Origin: Tritrichomonas musculus
Taxonomy: Eukaryota > Parabasalia > Tritrichomonadida > Tritrichomonadidae
Assembly: GCA_039105265.1 (NCBI GenBank)
Contig: JAPFFF010000076.1
Location: forward strand, 124,001 to 188,000
Reading direction: 5' to 3'
DNA length: 64,000 nucleotides
The notes beneath the pieces were generated by a model. That model ran no database searches and had not been told where the DNA came from. It saw only the letters and a list, made by a program, of their open reading frames with translations. The position numbers and the translations under genes were made by a program. Shown here one piece after another: positions 19,741 to 30,262 of this stretch (positions are counted from its first letter, which is position 1; each line of letters opens with the position of its first letter).

Positions 19741-22700
19741 TTATATTAAATCAGTATACAAAGTTGTTGCAGCATTTGGATTAGGTGATATTTCATAAAA
19801 TTGTTGGTCAATTATATATTTGAATGCATTTGTTTTTGAATCCCAATTAACTTCATCAATTGAATTTGTTAATTCTTTTTTGAGATATAATTCAATATCT
19901 TTCTTTGTTGTATCAATATTTGAATCACCCCAATCATAACTAATCATTTCAATTGTATCATTAACAGGAACAATATCTAAATATTTTTTACCTTTTTCTT
20001 CATGTTTTACACCATCAGGTTTGAAAGATAATCTTGTTGCTGAACTTGATTCACCTACATAAATATCAATATAAATTTTTTCAATTAAATCAAATCTTAA
20101 AGATGACGTATTTTCTAATACAAAATAAGGAATATAAGTACCATGATAACCCAACCAATTTGAATTACTTTCACCATTTGATGACCAAGCAGGTAATTGA
20201 TGTTCAAATGTCATATTAAATTTAGAACCATTATGTCTTGTACCATCACTCATTTCAATCCAACAGTTATTAACATAATTTGTTAACAAACTTTCCATTA
20301 AACCTTTTCCATTATTTTGAATTATTTTGACATGTTCATCAGAAATTTTAACAACAACTGCACAACCACAACAATTTTTGAATTCTTTTGAAGCTGTTGG
20401 TCTCCAATTTATTTTATTAATTACTTTTCCATTCAAATGACCTTTTCTATTATTTCCATTCCATTTTGTTCCATCCCAAGTTAAAGACCATTGATTACCA
20501 AAACAAGATTCTTTGAAAATAAATTCTAATTTATCTGGAATTTCATAAGAATCTTCAATTGAAAATACCATTTTATAAAATTCATTATCTTCAGTAATAA
20601 TTGAAGGTTTATAGAAATAATGAACATCTGATTTGTGTAATTTCAATGCATTATCTGCTTCAATAATTGAACATTTAATTGCTTTATCAGTTTTTAAACA
20701 AGTTGGTTCAAATTGATTTAAAATACTTAAATCACCACTCAAATATAAATTGTAAGGAATAATTGATAATCTTTTATCAAAAGCAATATAAAATTTACCA
20801 TCTAATGAGTTTCCATCAGCATCATCAATTGACCTTGTAGCTATCAAAGTTGTATCATTAATTGTACAATATTTATTGAGTTGGTCATAAATTATAACAG
20901 GACATAAAATTTGATTATTTTTGGTTGAAATATAAAATTCTTTAATATATTTACCATTTGAATCATAAATGACATTTTTTCTTAAAACAATTTTGAATAT
21001 TGGTCTATTGAAAGATAAGAATTGTTGTTTTCTATTATTTGGAATATCAATAACTAATAAATTACATTCAAGACCATTTATTGTTTCACTTTTATGAGAA
21101 ATATATTTGTTTTCAATAAAGAAATCATTTATTCCTGGTTGAATTGTGAAATTTGATTCACCAGAAGGTTGAATTTCAGTTATTTTATTTGAAATAATTG
21201 AATCTATTTCTGAATTTTTAACAAAATCATTTTGTTTTGTCAAATAATCATTTTCTAATATTTGATAAGCTAACATTTTGAATGGGAATTTCAATGAATT
21301 ACGATAATTTTCACAAATTTCTAAAACAACTGAAATTGATGGTAAAGCTTTTTCAGGATTAATCCAATTATCTTCAAATTTTGAAGAATCTAACAAATTT
21401 TCATTTTTTGAATCACACCAATCAATTAAAGGTTTCAATTTATTTTTATCCTCGATTCCTAATTGAACACTTCTAACATTTGGTCCAACAATTCCGATTT
21501 GATACAAATCAAAAAAATCTTCAGGAAGAGTTATATTTGGAAATTCCTCAATGACTCTACCACATAAATTACATATTCTCTCCATCCAAGTGTCTTGATA
21601 AGGGAAGTTTTCTGGGAGAGATGTTTGAGAGACCAACCATCTCAAATTTTCCATATAACGGTCAAGATTTGATTGTCCAATCAATCTTTGAGCACTTCCA
21701 CCAGATTCAATTAAAATATTGCTTGGGTCAATAATTTCACCTGGAAGAGGTGGATGTGGTACTGAATTTGGTTCTTTTGGAATATATATAAGTTCTTGTA
21801 AATCATCTTGTTCACCAAAAATCCATCTTTGAATTGTATTTGAAATATCCGTCTTTTTGATTTGGTCAATAGCTCTATTTCCAAAATCAATAACATTTGG
21901 ATTCAATAATAAACCTGTTGCCCCTAAAAAAGTTCCTGCAATTCCAAAACCTAATGCAACATTTGCACGGATTTTGACTTTATTGACTTCTTGTTCTAAA
22001 TATTGAGTTTTCAAAATTTGAATTGCCATTTCATAATTCAATATATCAACATCTCTTTTAACTCTTTCCATATCAAAATTAATAACATCAACATTATTTG
22101 AAACCATATTTAAATCACTTCTCATTGTTGTTATGTTATCGGCTGTTATTATTTTTGAACTAGTGATGTTATAATCTGTATATAAAGTTGTTGCAGCATC
22201 AGGTCTTGGTGAAATTTCATAGAATTGATTTTGAATAATATATTGAAATGGATTTGTATTTGAATCCCAATCAAATTGTTCAATTGGTTGAACTAAATTT
22301 TTCTTAAAATATAATTCAATATTTTTATTCCCTTTTTCAATTTTTGAATCTTTCCAAGTAAAAGCAACTTGTTCAATACAATCATATTGAGGTTTTAATT
22401 CAATATAAGCTCTATCATTTTTAGTTGTTCTTCTAATTCCTAAACTAATAAAAGTTAAAGTATTTGAAGTTAATGAACCATTTTGTGTAATAATTAATTC
22501 AACTTTTGCTAAATTTAAATAATTAAATTTTCCACTTGATAAATTTCCAAAAGAGAAATAACAATTTAATAAATCATAACCTTCACAACTTTCTCCATTC
22601 AATTTTTTATCAAATTCCCATTTAATATCATATAAATCACCATCTTCTGATTTATCTTTTTTATTTGAAAACCAAATTTTTGTTTTAATTGAACTATTTT

Positions 22701-24870
22701 CAATAAAATCCATAAAAATTCCTTTATCATTATTTGGAATCAAATTTCTATTTGATTCACAATCTTTCATTAAAATGAAACTACCATGAGCACCATCAGA
22801 ATTTTGTTTTGAATTATTTTTCTGTAATTTTGAAATTATTTTTCCAGTTAATTTACCTAAACAATTAATACCTTCCCATTGATTCTCAATTGAATTCCAT
22901 CTTAAAAACCATTCATTTAAAAAACAATAATCTTTGAAAACAAATTCTAATTTATCTGGAATTTCATAATTTGAAGGAATTTTGAAAACCATTTTATAAT
23001 ATTCATTATCTTCTGTAATTATATCTGGCTTATATAAATATAAATTATCTGATTTATGTAATTTCAATGCATTATCGGCTTCAATAATTGAACATTTAAT
23101 TGCATTATCGGTTTTTAAAGTTGTTGGTTCAAATTGATTATAAATTGCTAATTCACCATTCAAATATAATTTGTAAGGGTCAATTGATAATCTTTTATCA
23201 AAAGCAATATAAAATGTATTATATAAAAAAGATTCATCCGCATCACCAATTGCCCTTGAAACTATTGAAGTTGTATCAGTTATAATACAATATTTATTGA
23301 GTTGGTCATAAATTATAACTGGACAATGAATTTGATTATTTTTGGTTGAAATATAAAATTCATTGAAATAATGACCTTGTTCATCAAAAATTACTTTCTT
23401 TCTTAATACAATTTTGAATATAGGTCGATGATAATTTAAGAATTGTTGTTTTCTTTCTTCTGGAATATCAATAATTAATAAATTACATTCAAGACCATTT
23501 ATTGTTTCAGTTTTATGAGAAATATATTTATTTTCAATATCAAAATTATTTATTCCTGGAGAAATTGTGAAATATGAATCAAGTTCATCTTTTTTAACAA
23601 ATTGTGAAAAATATTCAGAAAAAGTGGAATCATTTTCATAAGTATAATACATTTGACATCTACTAGTTAAATCATTAATTTCATTTTGAAATGAATCACT
23701 TTCAATTCTAACTTTAAAATTATTTTCTTCTGTTTCAATAATAATTGCATTAATATTTGAATGAAATTCATAAGAATTATTATCAAGTTTTGATATTTCA
23801 AAGATATATTGAACATGACTAATATCATCTTCAATTCTATGTAATTCTGAATCGAAAACATAAATTAAAAATCTTGAGTATTGATAAGTTTCTGGTATTT
23901 CAAATAATAATTTATTCTCTTCAATTTTTGTTAAAGAAAATTTTTCATACCAAGTTGAATAACCAATTGAATATAAAATCATCCAATTCATTGGAGTTTT
24001 TGAAATCTTACTTTTTAAAGCTTCACTTAAAATTGAATTCTTACCTAAATATTGAATAACTTCAGAAGCACTTGTTATCAATTCATTTAAATAATAATCA
24101 TTTTCATAAAAATCATTAAACAATTTTGGTACCTCATCTTCATCATCAGCTAATAATTCAATATCTCTTGTTTCTTTGGGAATTGTTTTACGGTCTAAAT
24201 AATTTTGTCTTTGTGTATAAATTCTATTCAATTCTTTATAATTTTCATCAATAATTGCACTCAAAACAGAACAAATTTTATTTGTTGTCCAATATTTTGT
24301 TTCACTGAAATAATTGCCGATAAATGATAATGGTTGTTTAACATAACAATCACCTGCTTTAAATTCAAAATATCTTTCAAAATTATCTTTGAAACCATTA
24401 ATTGTTTTCAAAATTGAAAGTTGTTTAGAAACTTCATCTAATGAACAATTTTTCATTGTTTTTTCATCTGGTGAATTAATTTGAATATTTTTATTCAATA
24501 ATACTTCTTTATTATCAGTTATTTCAATCTTTTCTTTTAAATCATGAATATATTGAACATAATCATTCATATTATTAGTGAAATTATTAATTGAATAGTA
24601 TTTTGGATTTTCTTCTGATTCTTCTTTTGTTTCATCAAATTCTGGATTTTTCATAAAAATATTGCTATCACAATACAAATCTGATAATATTCTAGCTTTT
24701 AATTGTTTTGTTTTATCAAATCTAGCAACTTCATCAATTGAAATTGAATTACAAACAATATTTCCATTTATTGAACTATCACCACCACTTGAACCACCTC
24801 CTCCTCCTAAAATTGATGTATTATAAAAAGCATAATTTGTGGCATTTTCTTTAGTAATGATACCTGTCAT
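19741..24870 (-). CDS. giant fibre-like virion protein
   Basis: About 1,709 residues from an ATG at 24,870. A longer frame opens at 24,972, but the chosen start gives a 29-base gap to the upstream gene and begins MTGIITKENATNYAF, while the extension would overlap that gene. A Gly-rich linker (GGGGGSSGGDSS) follows near residue 25. Two related modules of roughly 450 residues, each opening with ENKYISHK-TETINGLECNLL-type sequence and closing with FYEISP-P-AATTLYTD, lie at about 22,180-23,560 and 19,745-21,140. Between them are a heptad segment and a hydrophobic Gly-rich stretch. This is a duplicated beta-rich fibre or adhesin, inferred to be on the capsid surface. Confidence 0.6.
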   Translation of the reverse strand: MTGIITKENATNYAFYNTSILGGGGGSSGGDSSINGNIVCNSISIDEVARFDKTKQLKARILSDLYCDSNIFMKNPEFDETKEESEENPKYYSINNFTNNMNDYVQYIHDLKEKIEITDNKEVLLNKNIQINSPDEKTMKNCSLDEVSKQLSILKTINGFKDNFERYFEFKAGDCYVKQPLSFIGNYFSETKYWTTNKICSVLSAIIDENYKELNRIYTQRQNYLDRKTIPKETRDIELLADDEDEVPKLFNDFYENDYYLNELITSASEVIQYLGKNSILSEALKSKISKTPMNWMILYSIGYSTWYEKFSLTKIEENKLLFEIPETYQYSRFLIYVFDSELHRIEDDISHVQYIFEISKLDNNSYEFHSNINAIIIETEENNFKVRIESDSFQNEINDLTSRCQMYYTYENDSTFSEYFSQFVKKDELDSYFTISPGINNFDIENKYISHKTETINGLECNLLIIDIPEERKQQFLNYHRPIFKIVLRKKVIFDEQGHYFNEFYISTKNNQIHCPVIIYDQLNKYCIITDTTSIVSRAIGDADESFLYNTFYIAFDKRLSIDPYKLYLNGELAIYNQFEPTTLKTDNAIKCSIIEADNALKLHKSDNLYLYKPDIITEDNEYYKMVFKIPSNYEIPDKLEFVFKDYCFLNEWFLRWNSIENQWEGINCLGKLTGKIISKLQKNNSKQNSDGAHGSFILMKDCESNRNLIPNNDKGIFMDFIENSSIKTKIWFSNKKDKSEDGDLYDIKWEFDKKLNGESCEGYDLLNCYFSFGNLSSGKFNYLNLAKVELIITQNGSLTSNTLTFISLGIRRTTKNDRAYIELKPQYDCIEQVAFTWKDSKIEKGNKNIELYFKKNLVQPIEQFDWDSNTNPFQYIIQNQFYEISPRPDAATTLYTDYNITSSKIITADNITTMRSDLNMVSNNVDVINFDMERVKRDVDILNYEMAIQILKTQYLEQEVNKVKIRANVALGFGIAGTFLGATGLLLNPNVIDFGNRAIDQIKKTDISNTIQRWIFGEQDDLQELIYIPKEPNSVPHPPLPGEIIDPSNILIESGGSAQRLIGQSNLDRYMENLRWLVSQTSLPENFPYQDTWMERICNLCGRVIEEFPNITLPEDFFDLYQIGIVGPNVRSVQLGIEDKNKLKPLIDWCDSKNENLLDSSKFEDNWINPEKALPSISVVLEICENYRNSLKFPFKMLAYQILENDYLTKQNDFVKNSEIDSIISNKITEIQPSGESNFTIQPGINDFFIENKYISHKSETINGLECNLLVIDIPNNRKQQFLSFNRPIFKIVLRKNVIYDSNGKYIKEFYISTKNNQILCPVIIYDQLNKYCTINDTTLIATRSIDDADGNSLDGKFYIAFDKRLSIIPYNLYLSGDLSILNQFEPTCLKTDKAIKCSIIEADNALKLHKSDVHYFYKPSIITEDNEFYKMVFSIEDSYEIPDKLEFIFKESCFGNQWSLTWDGTKWNGNNRKGHLNGKVINKINWRPTASKEFKNCCGCAVVVKISDEHVKIIQNNGKGLMESLLTNYVNNCWIEMSDGTRHNGSKFNMTFEHQLPAWSSNGESNSNWLGYHGTYIPYFVLENTSSLRFDLIEKIYIDIYVGESSSATRLSFKPDGVKHEEKGKKYLDIVPVNDTIEMISYDWGDSNIDTTKKDIELYLKKELTNSIDEVNWDSKTNAFKYIIDQQFYEISPNPNAATTLYTDLI

Positions 24871-24899
24871 TTGAATACAAAAATAAAAAAATGTTCTTT

Positions 24900-25505
24900 T
24901 TAGTAAATCAATTTCAAGAATAATACAAAATTGTCTGGACAAATAACTTGACCAATTGCATTTGTGAACCAAATATGAAAATGAGTTTTTGTATTTATCA
25001 TTTCATATTTTCTATTATCATCTGGTGGAACAACATTTGCATACCAAATCAATCCATCACAAAAATCATCTCTTGGTATAAAATCACAATGAATTTCAGT
25101 TTCTCCATCAATATAACCATCACAAGTTGCTCTACAATATTGAAAAACAACATATTTTTGACGTTTAGATTGAATAAAAGCACTTGGAAAATTAAATTTA
25201 AATTTCTTAGTATTCAAATCATATTGAAAAGTTTTCTTAGGATAATTATTATTATAATAATCAACTAATACTCTTAAATTATTTAACTTTTTCATTTCTT
25301 CTGGAGTTAAATCATCAAGATTTGTGATGACTTTAAAATCAATTAATTCAGGATTGAAATGTGGATGAAATAATTCAATTTTATTTCCCCAAAAAGTTTG
25401 AATTTCTTCTAACGTTTTCCAACCTCTAATTGGATAATAAGTTTTTCTAGTAGGTGGTTCATAATATTCAATTGGTTGAGTAAAATTGACAACTGGTCTA
25501 GTCAT
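24900..25505 (-). CDS. candidate minor capsid (penton) protein
   Basis: A 201-residue protein directly downstream of the first capsid gene on the same strand. It has a Pro/Tyr-rich N-terminus (YYEPPTRKTYYPIRGW) and a beta-rich core with alternating hydrophobic segments (KYVVFQYCRATCDGYIDG, TKTHFHIWFTNAIGQVICP). Size, predicted beta content and position match the single jelly-roll penton proteins encoded next to major capsid proteins in Polintons, but I see no diagnostic motif. Its leader contains ATTGAATATT like that of the gene at 15,579. Confidence 0.4.
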   Translation of the reverse strand: MTRPVVNFTQPIEYYEPPTRKTYYPIRGWKTLEEIQTFWGNKIELFHPHFNPELIDFKVITNLDDLTPEEMKKLNNLRVLVDYYNNNYPKKTFQYDLNTKKFKFNFPSAFIQSKRQKYVVFQYCRATCDGYIDGETEIHCDFIPRDDFCDGLIWYANVVPPDDNRKYEMINTKTHFHIWFTNAIGQVICPDNFVLFLKLIY

Positions 25506-25541
25506 TTTAAATATTCAATAAAAAAATACTCAATTTTTTTT

Positions 25542-27422
25542 TTAATTGTATCCTTCTGGAATACCTAAATGATAATATTTGACACCATCTTGAATTGACC
25601 AAGTCCAATAGGTATCTGAACAAATCCACATTTCTGGAGCAGGTGGATGATGATTTTTCAAATCCCAAGTCAATTTTTTACCATCATAATTTGATGCCAA
25701 TCTTGGATTATAATAAGAATCTAATTCATTTGAATAAATTGGGCTTCCTTTGAATTGAACAGTAATTGAATGAGTACCTGTATCAATTCCATCAAATACA
25801 TAACCTGCATTCCCTCTTTCCAATTGAAAATTGATACCAAAATTAGTATTATCAGTACCAATCCACCTTCTTCTTTGACCTCTTGGTTTCAAATCTCCAT
25901 TTCCTTCACCATCTTGATAGAATCTATGAAAAGCATCATTTAAAGGTGTATCAATTGACCTCATATATTCTTCTGTTGCTTCAATTGGACCATCTAATTC
26001 ATTTGCCATCAATTGATATTGAACAAATCTACCTCCAAATGTGTCTTCAAATTCCATATCTGGATACAATTTCTTATTAACAAATAATTGACATTTTTCA
26101 TACATAATGTTCTGAAAAACTGTACAATCTAACGTACTTCTTGGAAACATCATTGTAATATTTGTAGCATTATGTAAAGGAATTGATTTTGATAAAGTTG
26201 AGAAACCATTTGCTGAAGGTGAATTTTCAAATATATGTCTTGTCAATTCTTGAGCAGGAATAATAATTGGATTTTCTAAAGATGACATCAAACCTTCAAT
26301 TACTTCTTGTGTGATACCAAAACCAGCACAATTTGTACGTGCCATTGAAATATGACCTGAATTTGCAACAACTGATAACGTTCTTTCTTCACAAGACCAA
26401 ACCGTTAATTTATCTGTTAAAAAATCACCAGAACCAAGAACTTTATCTAACGGTCTATCTCTCAAATCTTCAACACCGTTAGAATCTTTAACACTTACAA
26501 CAATTTGAGAAGGATTTCCAAGTTGAGTGAAATTGGTTGTGATTGGTACAAAAGGAGGAGCATCATGAACCGTTGGAATTTTTGTGGGGTCTTTTTCTGT
26601 GTAATCAGCATCACCATCAACATTGAGTGCTTGTTGCTCTATATCGTCTTGCTTTTTGACTTCTTCAGTCAAATCACATCCCCAGAATTTTTGAACGTCT
26701 GCAATTGCTTTTGGAGGAACTTGACACCAAACTAAAGCTTCTAATGACGTTTTAACTTCTTCTTCAATTTCTCCCAAAATTCTATTTGGATACAATCTCC
26801 AAGCTTGTAAAACTAATTGGTCAGTGAATGGAATAACTAATTCAAATTGAACTTTAACGGATTTTCCTCCTTGGAATTTTGATAAAGGTACATAAACTCC
26901 ACAAACATTTGGCATATAATTTGAAACATCTTCCCACAAACTATGTGCATGAGGTGCAGATTTCTTTACATCTCTTGGTCTGATGACATTGTATGCATAA
27001 GATTCTCGAATTGCTTCAGTTTGAGCATAATCAACTAATTGACCATCAATGAAAAATCTAATTTCAGAGAATAATTCAACAGCATCTTTAAATCCAATGA
27101 AAATTTGATTTAAATCGTTATAATCTTTCACAAATGCAGTTTCCTCAATTGGTTTATCAAATTTAACTCTAAATTCAATTTTCATATTAATAAAACCTTT
27201 TTCAATTTGACTAATTGTATGAGCAGAATGAGTTAATCTCATTTTTGTTTTCAAACCTAAAGCCATTGGAGGGTCTTTATCTCTGAATTCTTCACAAACA
27301 AATGAAAATGTATGGTCTCCACCATTTTTCTGAACTAATGAACGTAATTCATTATCAAAGAAATTCAAAATATCACCTTCATCATTACCTGAATTTTTCA
27401 ATTGAACGTTTTGGAATGTCAT
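25542..27422 (-). CDS. MCP: major capsid protein, paralogue 1
   Basis: A 626-residue protein that resembles Polinton double jelly-roll major capsid proteins in size, beta-rich makeup and gene context. Recognisable segments are DEGDILNFFDNEL near the start, HTISQIEKGFI, a FFIDGQLVDYAQTEAIRES segment, FELVIPFTDQL-(16)-EIEEEVKTSLEALVW, and a closing WTWSIQDGVKYYHLGIPEGYN. It would build hexagonal capsomers of an icosahedral shell. It is paralogous throughout to the next gene. The two copies together with the penton candidate and ATPase define the morphogenesis block. Confidence 0.75.
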   Translation of the reverse strand: MTFQNVQLKNSGNDEGDILNFFDNELRSLVQKNGGDHTFSFVCEEFRDKDPPMALGLKTKMRLTHSAHTISQIEKGFINMKIEFRVKFDKPIEETAFVKDYNDLNQIFIGFKDAVELFSEIRFFIDGQLVDYAQTEAIRESYAYNVIRPRDVKKSAPHAHSLWEDVSNYMPNVCGVYVPLSKFQGGKSVKVQFELVIPFTDQLVLQAWRLYPNRILGEIEEEVKTSLEALVWCQVPPKAIADVQKFWGCDLTEEVKKQDDIEQQALNVDGDADYTEKDPTKIPTVHDAPPFVPITTNFTQLGNPSQIVVSVKDSNGVEDLRDRPLDKVLGSGDFLTDKLTVWSCEERTLSVVANSGHISMARTNCAGFGITQEVIEGLMSSLENPIIIPAQELTRHIFENSPSANGFSTLSKSIPLHNATNITMMFPRSTLDCTVFQNIMYEKCQLFVNKKLYPDMEFEDTFGGRFVQYQLMANELDGPIEATEEYMRSIDTPLNDAFHRFYQDGEGNGDLKPRGQRRRWIGTDNTNFGINFQLERGNAGYVFDGIDTGTHSITVQFKGSPIYSNELDSYYNPRLASNYDGKKLTWDLKNHHPPAPEMWICSDTYWTWSIQDGVKYYHLGIPEGYN

Positions 27423-27478
27423 TTAATTTTTTTTAAATAGAAGAAAAAAAATAAAAAATTATTTTTAAAAACCCTTTT

Positions 27479-29305
27479 TTAATTATAACCACTTGGAATT
27501 CCATATTGATAATATTTGACACCATCTTGAATTGACCAAACCCAATAAGTTGTTTGAGATAACCACATTTCTGGAGGAGGTGGATGAATATCTTCATTTA
27601 TTTCAATATCAAATTTAACATTTTGATGGTCAACTTTTTCTTTGATTTCTGGATAATAATATGAATCATCTTCACCTTGAAATCTTGGTTGTCCTTTAAA
27701 TTGAATAATTATTGGATTTTCATTTGATTGAATACCATCAAAAGTATAACCACAATTTCCTCTTTCAATTTGAAAATTCATTTGAAAACTTGTATTATCT
27801 GTGATTGTATTTAATCTATCTCCAGCAGGGGGTTTATCAGTATTTGGGTCATTTGTTTCTGAAAATATTCTTTTTGAATCATTCAATGGTAAACAAATTG
27901 AATTAATAAATTCATCTGTTGCTTCAATTGGTCCATCTAATTGATTTGACATTAATTGATAATTTAAAAATCTACCGTCCCAAGTTGTTTCAAACATTGT
28001 GTCTGGATATAATCTTTGACCAACAAATAATTGACAATTTTCATACATTATATTTTGAAAAACTGTACAATCATTTGAATGTCTTGGAAACATCATTGAA
28101 ATCTTTGAAACATTATTCAAAGGTAAAGTTTTTGCCAAATGAGTAAAACCATTTTTTTCAGCTCTTTGGTCAAATACAATTCTTTTAATTTCTTGAGTTG
28201 GAATTATTAAAGGTTCTTCAAAAGTTGACATTAAATTTTGTTCAACATCATTTTTCAATCCAAAACCACAACAATTTGAACGAGCTATTTGAATCCTACC
28301 TCCTTCACAATTTAATTTAGCAAAACCAACTTGCCAATAATTATAATGATTTTGTTTTACATCAGAATATTTGAGTGGACCTAATTTTGATGTTATATAA
28401 TTATCATAATTTTTATTCCAAGACAATTCATCTTCTCCTTGATGTGGTTTTGAAATTTCTTCAATTGAACGAATAATTTTTGCATAATTACCAATTTGAG
28501 TAAAATGTTGAGTAAATGGAATAAAATCAGGAAATTCAATCATATTTTCCCAATCATTAATTAAACATAATTTTCTTTTTTTCTCACAAACATTCTTAGG
28601 TGAAACAAAACACCAAACTAAAGCATCTAATGACGTTTTGACTTCTTCTTCAATTTCTCCCAAAATTCTATTTGGATACAATTGCCAAGAATGAATTGCT
28701 AATTGGTCAGTAAATGGAATTATTAATTCTAATTGAACTTTAACTTTCTTTGAATTAATTAATTCAACTAATGGAACATAAACTCCACAAACATTTGATG
28801 AAAAATTCTGAACATCTTCCCATAAAGAATGTGAATTTATTGAATTTTTCTTAACATTTTTTGGTCTAATTGAATTATAAGCAAATGATTCTCTAATTGC
28901 ATCATTTTGAGCATAATCAATTAATTGTTCATCAATATAAAATCGAATTTCTGAAAAGAATTCAACAGCATTCTTAAAACCTACAAATATTTGATAAAAT
29001 TCATTTGGGTCATTAATTTTTCCTTTGATTGAATGCAAATAATTCAATGATAAAATTAAATCTAAAGTGATATTTATAAAACCTTTTTCAATTTGACTAA
29101 TTGAATGAGTTGGATTTGTTAATTTAATTTTTGTTTTCAAACCAACATTCATTGGTGGGTCTTGAACATGAAAATCTTCTGTAATCATTGAAAAAGTATT
29201 ATCCCCTCCATTTTTTGAAATATAATTTCTTAAAGTATTATTGAAATAATTTAATATATCACCTTCTTTATTTAAATTTTTTATGATAGCGTTTGAAAAA
29301 CTCAT
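27479..29305 (-). CDS. MCP: major capsid protein, paralogue 2
   Basis: A 608-residue full-length paralogue of the preceding capsid protein, 56 bases away. Conserved blocks include EGDILNYFNNTLR, HSISQIEKGFI, FYIDEQLIDYAQNDAIRES, IPFTDQLAIHSWQLYPNRILGEIEEEVK and the C-terminal WVWSIQDGVKYYQYGIPSGYN. The middle (about 250-330) is the most divergent and probably forms the tower loops. Two capsid genes in tandem suggest duplication followed by specialisation. No TTCACTT-type motif precedes it; a T-rich leader does. Confidence 0.75.
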   Translation of the reverse strand: MSFSNAIIKNLNKEGDILNYFNNTLRNYISKNGGDNTFSMITEDFHVQDPPMNVGLKTKIKLTNPTHSISQIEKGFINITLDLILSLNYLHSIKGKINDPNEFYQIFVGFKNAVEFFSEIRFYIDEQLIDYAQNDAIRESFAYNSIRPKNVKKNSINSHSLWEDVQNFSSNVCGVYVPLVELINSKKVKVQLELIIPFTDQLAIHSWQLYPNRILGEIEEEVKTSLDALVWCFVSPKNVCEKKRKLCLINDWENMIEFPDFIPFTQHFTQIGNYAKIIRSIEEISKPHQGEDELSWNKNYDNYITSKLGPLKYSDVKQNHYNYWQVGFAKLNCEGGRIQIARSNCCGFGLKNDVEQNLMSTFEEPLIIPTQEIKRIVFDQRAEKNGFTHLAKTLPLNNVSKISMMFPRHSNDCTVFQNIMYENCQLFVGQRLYPDTMFETTWDGRFLNYQLMSNQLDGPIEATDEFINSICLPLNDSKRIFSETNDPNTDKPPAGDRLNTITDNTSFQMNFQIERGNCGYTFDGIQSNENPIIIQFKGQPRFQGEDDSYYYPEIKEKVDHQNVKFDIEINEDIHPPPPEMWLSQTTYWVWSIQDGVKYYQYGIPSGYN

Positions 29306-29361
29306 TTTTTTTTAATTAAAGATTAAAAAAAGAAAGAAATTTTTTTTCTCTCTTAAAAAAA

Positions 29362-29628
29362 ATGGGTTTCGGTCATTTCTTTAAAATGATTAGTAAATTT
29401 GCAAAAACGGCTTTACCAATAATTGATTCAGCTGCTCAATTTATTGCAAAAAAAGTTGCACCAGTTGTTGAAGATTTAGGTTCATCAATTTCTAATAAAA
29501 ATTCAAAATGGGGTCAAGGACTTCAAAAATTTGGTCAAACAATGGAAAATGTTGGTAATAATATTCATAAATGGTACTCAAGAAGTCCTCAAGAAAATTT
29601 GAAAGGTCTTCAGATAAAAGGTGGTTAA
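29362..29628 (+). CDS. small amphipathic virion peptide (MGFG type)
   Basis: An 88-residue protein beginning MGFGHFFKMISKFAK, with an amphipathic, basic-hydrophobic helix over residues 4-40 and ending in Ile-Lys-Gly-Gly. The start M-x-F-G-x-W/F-x-K-x-I is shared with the peptides at 45,412 and 45,699. Amphipathic helices of this kind are found in membrane-lytic minor capsid proteins (compare adenovirus pVI). The Gly-Gly terminus recalls sites recognised by Ulp1/adenain-type proteases. Both comparisons are inference. It is divergently oriented from capsid paralogue 2. Confidence 0.6.
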   Translation: MGFGHFFKMISKFAKTALPIIDSAAQFIAKKVAPVVEDLGSSISNKNSKWGQGLQKFGQTMENVGNNIHKWYSRSPQENLKGLQIKGG

Positions 29629-29771
29629 GAATACATTTTCATTTCAATTTCTTTATCAATTGGAGGTATTGTTTCATTTTGTATAAATATTGAAGTCTTT
29701 ATTAAATTCAATAATAGATTCAATGATTCAATTATCAATAGACTACTTAATAAGAAATTAGTTAATGACAT
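29625..29771 (-). CDS. small membrane peptide
   Basis: A 48-residue frame opposite and convergent to the MGFG-type gene, overlapping its stop by four bases. Residues 5-30 are strongly hydrophobic (FLLSSLLIIESLNLLLNLI), followed by a charged tail. It is divergent from the gene at 29,814 with a 42-base AT-rich gap. It could be a single-pass membrane peptide. Existence is supported by the tight packing typical of the element, but not by homology. Confidence 0.4.
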   Translation of the reverse strand: MSLTNFLLSSLLIIESLNLLLNLIKTSIFIQNETIPPIDKEIEMKMYS

Positions 29772-29813
29772 TTTTTATTTTAAAATAAAATAATATATTT
29801 TATTTTTTATTAA

Positions 29814-30257
29814 ATGGAAATTAAAATTATTGAACCAATTAAAAATTATTCAAAAGTTTTTAATACTCCAGAGGAATTCAATTCATTCTATACAAAAAAT
29901 AAAGAAGAGATGAATTTAATGACTACTCACAAATTAAACAAAATGTATTTCATTGAAGGATATAGAATTACAAAAATAAAAGGTGTTTTAATGTTAAAAA
30001 AGTGGGATGATAAAGATAAAAATGAAAATGAAGATGAATTGAATGAATTTAAAAATAATTTGAAAAATAAAGATATTGAAATAAATTCTATCAAAGATGG
30101 TTTATCATATTATCAAAATAAATTGAAAGAAGTTAAAGAAGAAATAAATTCTATCAAAGATAAATTGAATGAATTTAAAGAAGAAATGAAAAAAGAATTA
30201 AAACAAATTAAAGAAACTATAAATTCAATTATTACAGTTTTGAATGGAGAACAATGA
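29814..30257 (+). CDS. coiled-coil protein with small N-terminal domain
   Basis: A 147-residue protein. Residues 1-65 form a compact domain (IIEPIKNYSKVFNTPEEFNS, MYFIEGYRITKIKGVLML), and residues 66-145 form an almost continuous coiled coil with repeated EINSIKDKLNEFK units. It is convergent with the ATPase gene, with a 5-base gap. Function unknown. The layout (small recognition domain plus oligomerising coil) suits a DNA- or protein-binding adaptor. Confidence 0.6.
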   Translation: MEIKIIEPIKNYSKVFNTPEEFNSFYTKNKEEMNLMTTHKLNKMYFIEGYRITKIKGVLMLKKWDDKDKNENEDELNEFKNNLKNKDIEINSIKDGLSYYQNKLKEVKEEINSIKDKLNEFKEEMKKELKQIKETINSIITVLNGEQ

Positions 30258-30262
30258 AAAAT

